Positions 4,367 through 7,469 of a DNA stretch of 7,469 nt are shown here, in pieces. The notes beneath the pieces are model-generated. The model did not search any database and was not told where the DNA came from. It worked only from the letters and a program-made list of their open reading frames with translations. The position numbers and the translations under genes are program-made. The first letter of the stretch is position 1; each line of letters begins with the position of its first letter. This DNA is from Oscillospiraceae bacterium (lineage in GTDB: Bacteria; Bacillota; Clostridia; Oscillospirales; Ruminococcaceae): assembly GCA_017528675.1 (NCBI GenBank), contig JAFXOO010000474.1:1-7469 (forward strand), read 5' to 3'.

Positions 4367-7300
4367 TCACCTCTGAACCCTCCTGATCAGGCCAATGGAT
4401 TCCGGGCGAAAATGCCCGCAGAGCTCATTGTAGAACGCCTGCGTTGGTTTAATGCGCAGAAGCGGCTTCATAGCAGCGAATTTATGCTGTTCCGTCAGAT
4501 ACAGCACTACCTCGGTTTCTCCGGGGTACCTTGCGCAGATAGCCGGAAGCTCCCGCAGTGCTTCCCGTTCAGAGGGATCGCTGCCGATCTTGATGCAGAG
4601 CTGCCGCTGGCGGAGCATCTGAGGAAAGTCCTCCTCTGACAGGATACTGCCGCAGATCAGACTGGTTTCCTCCTCCTTCCGGGAGATCTGTCCTGTGATG
4701 TACAGGATCGTATCCGGAAGCAGCCTTCCCGTGGAGATACTGTATAGCTTTGGAAACACCAGCGCATCAACGACGCCGGAGGTGTCTTCAAGCGTCAGGA
4801 ACGCCATTTCCTCGCCGGATTTTGTGCGATGCTTCTTGAGTCCCTGGAGCATGCAAAGTACATTGCACTCCGTTTTGTCCTGTAATTCCGTAAGTGTCTC
4901 AACAGGAGCACAGCGAAGCAGCCGTGCCAGAGTGGCCATACTGTCGAGCGGATGTCCGGAAAGATACATCCCGGTAGCCATTCTTTCCATATGCAACTTC
5001 TGGAGCGGCTCATACTCTGGCACATCGGCTAGCTGCAAATCGCCTTCAGCAGAAATCTCACCGTCACCGAACAGGCTCATCTGCCCCTCAATGCCGGCAT
5101 CCATCGCACCATTGACAGTTTCCATCACAAATTCGTAGTTCAGCATCATCTGATGACGGTTACAGTCAAGCTGATCAAGAGCGCCTGACTGGATCAGACT
5201 CTCAAGAATCCGCTTATTCATTCCGCAGGCAGACATTCGACGGCAAAAATCCACGAATCCGACAAATCGGCCGTTCTTCCGTCTCTCGTTCACCATGCGG
5301 TCAATCAGTCCTCTTCCAAGCCCCTTGATGGCCAAAAGGCCAAAGTGAAGCTGACCATCCTGATAGGAGAACCCCCACTCACCGGAGTTGACATCCGGCG
5401 GCAGCACAGGAATACCGGCAGCACGGCATTCCTCAACATACCCCATCAGCTTCGTTGTTTCAGAAATCACATTCGTCATCAGCGCTGCCATATATTCGCC
5501 AAAGAAGTGGGTTTTCAGATATGCCGTCTGATACGCCACAAGTGCATACGCAGCAGCATGCGACTTATTGAATGCATAAGAGGCAAAGCTCTCCATCTGA
5601 TCACAAATCTGGTTTGCTATCTGTTCCGGCACACCGTTTGCCAATGCACCGATACAGCCATCGTTCAGACCTGAGCCATACAGGAATTTCTTCCGCTCTT
5701 TTGCCATGATATCGTGCTTTTTCTTGGACATCGCACGCCGTAGGATATCAGCCTGCCCGTAGGAATACCCGGCTAATTTGCGGCAGATCTGCATGACCTG
5801 TTCCTGGTAAATGATACAGCCGTAAGTCGTACAGAGAATCTCCTCCAGCAGCGGATGAAGGTATTTCACCTGCTCCGGATGATGCCGGTTCCGGACATAA
5901 GTCGGTATGGAATCCATCGGGCCTGGACGATAGAGTGCCAGTGCGGCTATGATATCTTCCATGTTTTCTGGCTGAAGCTGCACCAGAAACGCCCGCATCC
6001 CCGCACTTTCCAGTTGGAATACACCAGAGGTATTTCCGGAAGCGATCAGTTGATATACCTCCGGATCATCTGTCGGAATCCCCTGGATGCAGAATCCGGT
6101 CACACGCCTTGCGATGGTTCGCTCCGCTTCCCGGATGATCGTAAGATTACGAAGACCCAGAAAGTCCATTTTCAGCAGCCCAAGCTTGTCCAGTGCCGTC
6201 ATGGTGTACTGCGTCACAATGGTTTCATCATTCTTCTGCAAGGGCACAAAATCGCTGACAGGTGCCGGAGCAATCACAACACCTGCTGCGTGTGTACTGG
6301 CATGACGGGGCATGCCTTCAAGCTGGGCTGCCGTATCCAGCATCGTATGCATGCGTTCATCACTGTCATAGAGTTTTTTCAGCTCCGGTACCTGAACAAG
6401 CGCCTCCCGGATATCCATACGCCAGTCAATCAGTTTCGCCGCTTTGTCACAGAGTGCATAGGGCACATTCATGACACGCCCCACATCCCGGATCGCCGCT
6501 CTTGCCTTCAGCGTATCGAACGCAATGATCTCCGCAACATGGTCTGCCCCATACCGCCGGATAACATAGTCCTTGACCTTTGCACGCCCTTCGATGCAGA
6601 AATCAATATCAAAATCCGGCATATTGCCACGCTCCACATTCAGAAAGCGTTCAAAGAGCAGTTGTCCCCTGATCGGGTCGATCTGGGTGATGCCAATGCA
6701 GTATGCGCAAAGGCTCCCGGCACCGGAGCCACGTCCGGGGCCTACCGGAATATCCTGGCTGCGGGCATAGCGTATAAAATCCCATACAATCAGGAAATAA
6801 TCGACGAACTGCATCTGCTCAATCACTTGCAGCTCATGGGCAAGGCGTTCCTTCACCTCCGGCGCCGGATCCTTGCCGTAACGCATCTGCATGCCCTTAT
6901 AGCACAGCGCCCGGAAATAGACAACGTTATTCTCTACGCCGTCCTGTACAAAACGTGGAAGCTTCCGTTCACCGAAATGGAAATCCACATGGCAACGGTC
7001 TGCAATTATTCTGGTGTTGGTGATCGCCTCCGGACAGTTGCGGAACAGCTTTGTCATTTCCTCTGTAGATTTAAGATAGAAAGCATTGGTTGTGAAGCCA
7101 AGATCCGTTGGTTCATCCAGCGTCTTTCCTGTCTGGATGCAAAGCAGTACCTTCTGCATTGCAGCATCATGCTGCGTCAGATAGTGGACATCATTGGTTG
7201 CGGCAAGCGGGATACCCGTCTCCCTGGAAAGTCGTAGCAGAAGCGGCAGAATCTGACGTTCCTCTGTAATGCCGTGATCCTGTATTTCGAGGAAGTAATT

Positions 7301-7469
7301 GTCTTTTCCAAACAGCCTTTGATAGCGTAAAGCCGTTGCTTTAGCGCCCTCATAATTGCCGTCAAGCAGCAGTCTCGGAATTTCACCAACGATACAGGCA
7401 GACAGACAAATCAGCCCTGCATGGTATTTCTGTAACAGTTCCCAGTCTATTCTCGGCTTTTTATAGAAG
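4367..7469 (-). CDS. dnaE: DNA polymerase III alpha subunit, 5' end cut by window edge
   Basis: Polymerase subunit of the replicative holoenzyme. The frame is open to base 7468, giving 1033 visible residues. About 120 N-terminal residues (start of the PHP domain) lie outside, judged from the usual family length. Counting from the edge: the rest of PHP with SACIVGEIP and TNDVHY (91-96), then the polymerase core with GPGRGSGAGS (243-252). The catalytic aspartates are in PDFDIDF (284-290) and KMDFLGL (433-439). NKSHAAAYALVAYQTAYLKT lies at 634-653. A helix-hairpin-helix region (about 700-770), the likely sliding-clamp motif QMSLFG (796-801) and an OB-fold (about 867-945) follow. ATG 7159 is internal, not the start: conserved PHP sequence precedes it in frame. 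The domain order PHP-palm-HhH-OB is DnaE, not PolC. The gene ends 125 bases before pfkA, with no clear terminator. Confidence 0.97.
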   Translation of the reverse strand, partial: FYKKPRIDWELLQKYHAGLICLSACIVGEIPRLLLDGNYEGAKATALRYQRLFGKDNYFLEIQDHGITEERQILPLLLRLSRETGIPLAATNDVHYLTQHDAAMQKVLLCIQTGKTLDEPTDLGFTTNAFYLKSTEEMTKLFRNCPEAITNTRIIADRCHVDFHFGERKLPRFVQDGVENNVVYFRALCYKGMQMRYGKDPAPEVKERLAHELQVIEQMQFVDYFLIVWDFIRYARSQDIPVGPGRGSGAGSLCAYCIGITQIDPIRGQLLFERFLNVERGNMPDFDIDFCIEGRAKVKDYVIRRYGADHVAEIIAFDTLKARAAIRDVGRVMNVPYALCDKAAKLIDWRMDIREALVQVPELKKLYDSDERMHTMLDTAAQLEGMPRHASTHAAGVVIAPAPVSDFVPLQKNDETIVTQYTMTALDKLGLLKMDFLGLRNLTIIREAERTIARRVTGFCIQGIPTDDPEVYQLIASGNTSGVFQLESAGMRAFLVQLQPENMEDIIAALALYRPGPMDSIPTYVRNRHHPEQVKYLHPLLEEILCTTYGCIIYQEQVMQICRKLAGYSYGQADILRRAMSKKKHDIMAKERKKFLYGSGLNDGCIGALANGVPEQIANQICDQMESFASYAFNKSHAAAYALVAYQTAYLKTHFFGEYMAALMTNVISETTKLMGYVEECRAAGIPVLPPDVNSGEWGFSYQDGQLHFGLLAIKGLGRGLIDRMVNERRKNGRFVGFVDFCRRMSACGMNKRILESLIQSGALDQLDCNRHQMMLNYEFVMETVNGAMDAGIEGQMSLFGDGEISAEGDLQLADVPEYEPLQKLHMERMATGMYLSGHPLDSMATLARLLRCAPVETLTELQDKTECNVLCMLQGLKKHRTKSGEEMAFLTLEDTSGVVDALVFPKLYSISTGRLLPDTILYITGQISRKEEETSLICGSILSEEDFPQMLRQRQLCIKIGSDPSEREALRELPAICARYPGETEVVLYLTEQHKFAAMKPLLRIKPTQAFYNELCGHFRPESIGLIRRVQR

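Noticed and set aside
7157..7159. ATG at 7159 as the dnaE start
   Set aside because: The frame continues upstream without a stop to base 7468 and encodes conserved PHP-domain sequence (for example NYFLEIQDHG and ATNDVHY), so the real start is outside the window.
5855..7237. Long plus-strand open frame (460 codons) opposite dnaE
   Set aside because: It lies wholly antisense to conserved polymerase sequence, including the catalytic PDFDIDF region, and its composition (rich in His, Arg, Cys) is typical of a shadow frame.
7177..7389. Minus-strand 70-codon frame near the right edge
   Set aside because: It overlaps the true dnaE frame in another phase.

Overview
The window reads as a stretch of chromosome from a low- to mid-GC Gram-positive Clostridia, most likely a gut or rumen member of the Oscillospiraceae/Ruminococcaceae. 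The reasons are the dnaE-pfkA gene order seen in Firmicutes, strong GGAGG-type ribosome binding sites, a consensus sigma-A promoter, a folT gene under a tetrahydrofolate (THF) riboswitch (a Clostridia/Firmicutes trait), and a DUF624 membrane protein. The taxonomic call is inference; no rRNA or species marker is present. All genes lie on the minus strand, so transcription runs from right to left. I see no mobile element, CRISPR array, tRNA or rRNA.

Right to left: (1) 7469-4367 is dnaE, the replicative DNA polymerase III alpha subunit. Its 5' end is cut off by the window edge, and the reading frame clearly continues to base 7468. (2) The gap 4366-4242 carries a near-consensus promoter for pfkA. 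(3) 4241-3276 is pfkA, ATP-dependent 6-phosphofructokinase. (4) Fourteen bases after the pfkA stop, a complete THF riboswitch aptamer starts (3261-3152). It is followed by an expression platform with two mutually exclusive hairpins, one of which buries the ribosome binding site, start codon and first codons of the next gene. (5) 3082-2471 is that gene, a FolT-type folate ECF transporter S component. (6) A 13-bp inverted repeat (2462-2413) overlaps the promoter of the next operon. (7) 2390-1590 is proC (pyrroline-5-carboxylate reductase), followed closely by an unrecognised five-helix membrane protein (1538-972), a DUF624-like membrane protein (957-13), and the ribosome binding site of a further gene whose start lies at or just past base 1.

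Two transcription units are therefore suggested. One is pfkA, reading through into the THF-controlled folT. The other is proC-membrane protein-DUF624-next gene. Most of this is core housekeeping content. The least ordinary part is the folT control region: the sequence allows a full model in which folate binding closes P1, breaks an anti-sequestor, and lets a 21-bp hairpin with a U-tract close over the folT start. This is a known riboswitch class with a readable, and somewhat unusual, platform; it is not a new system.
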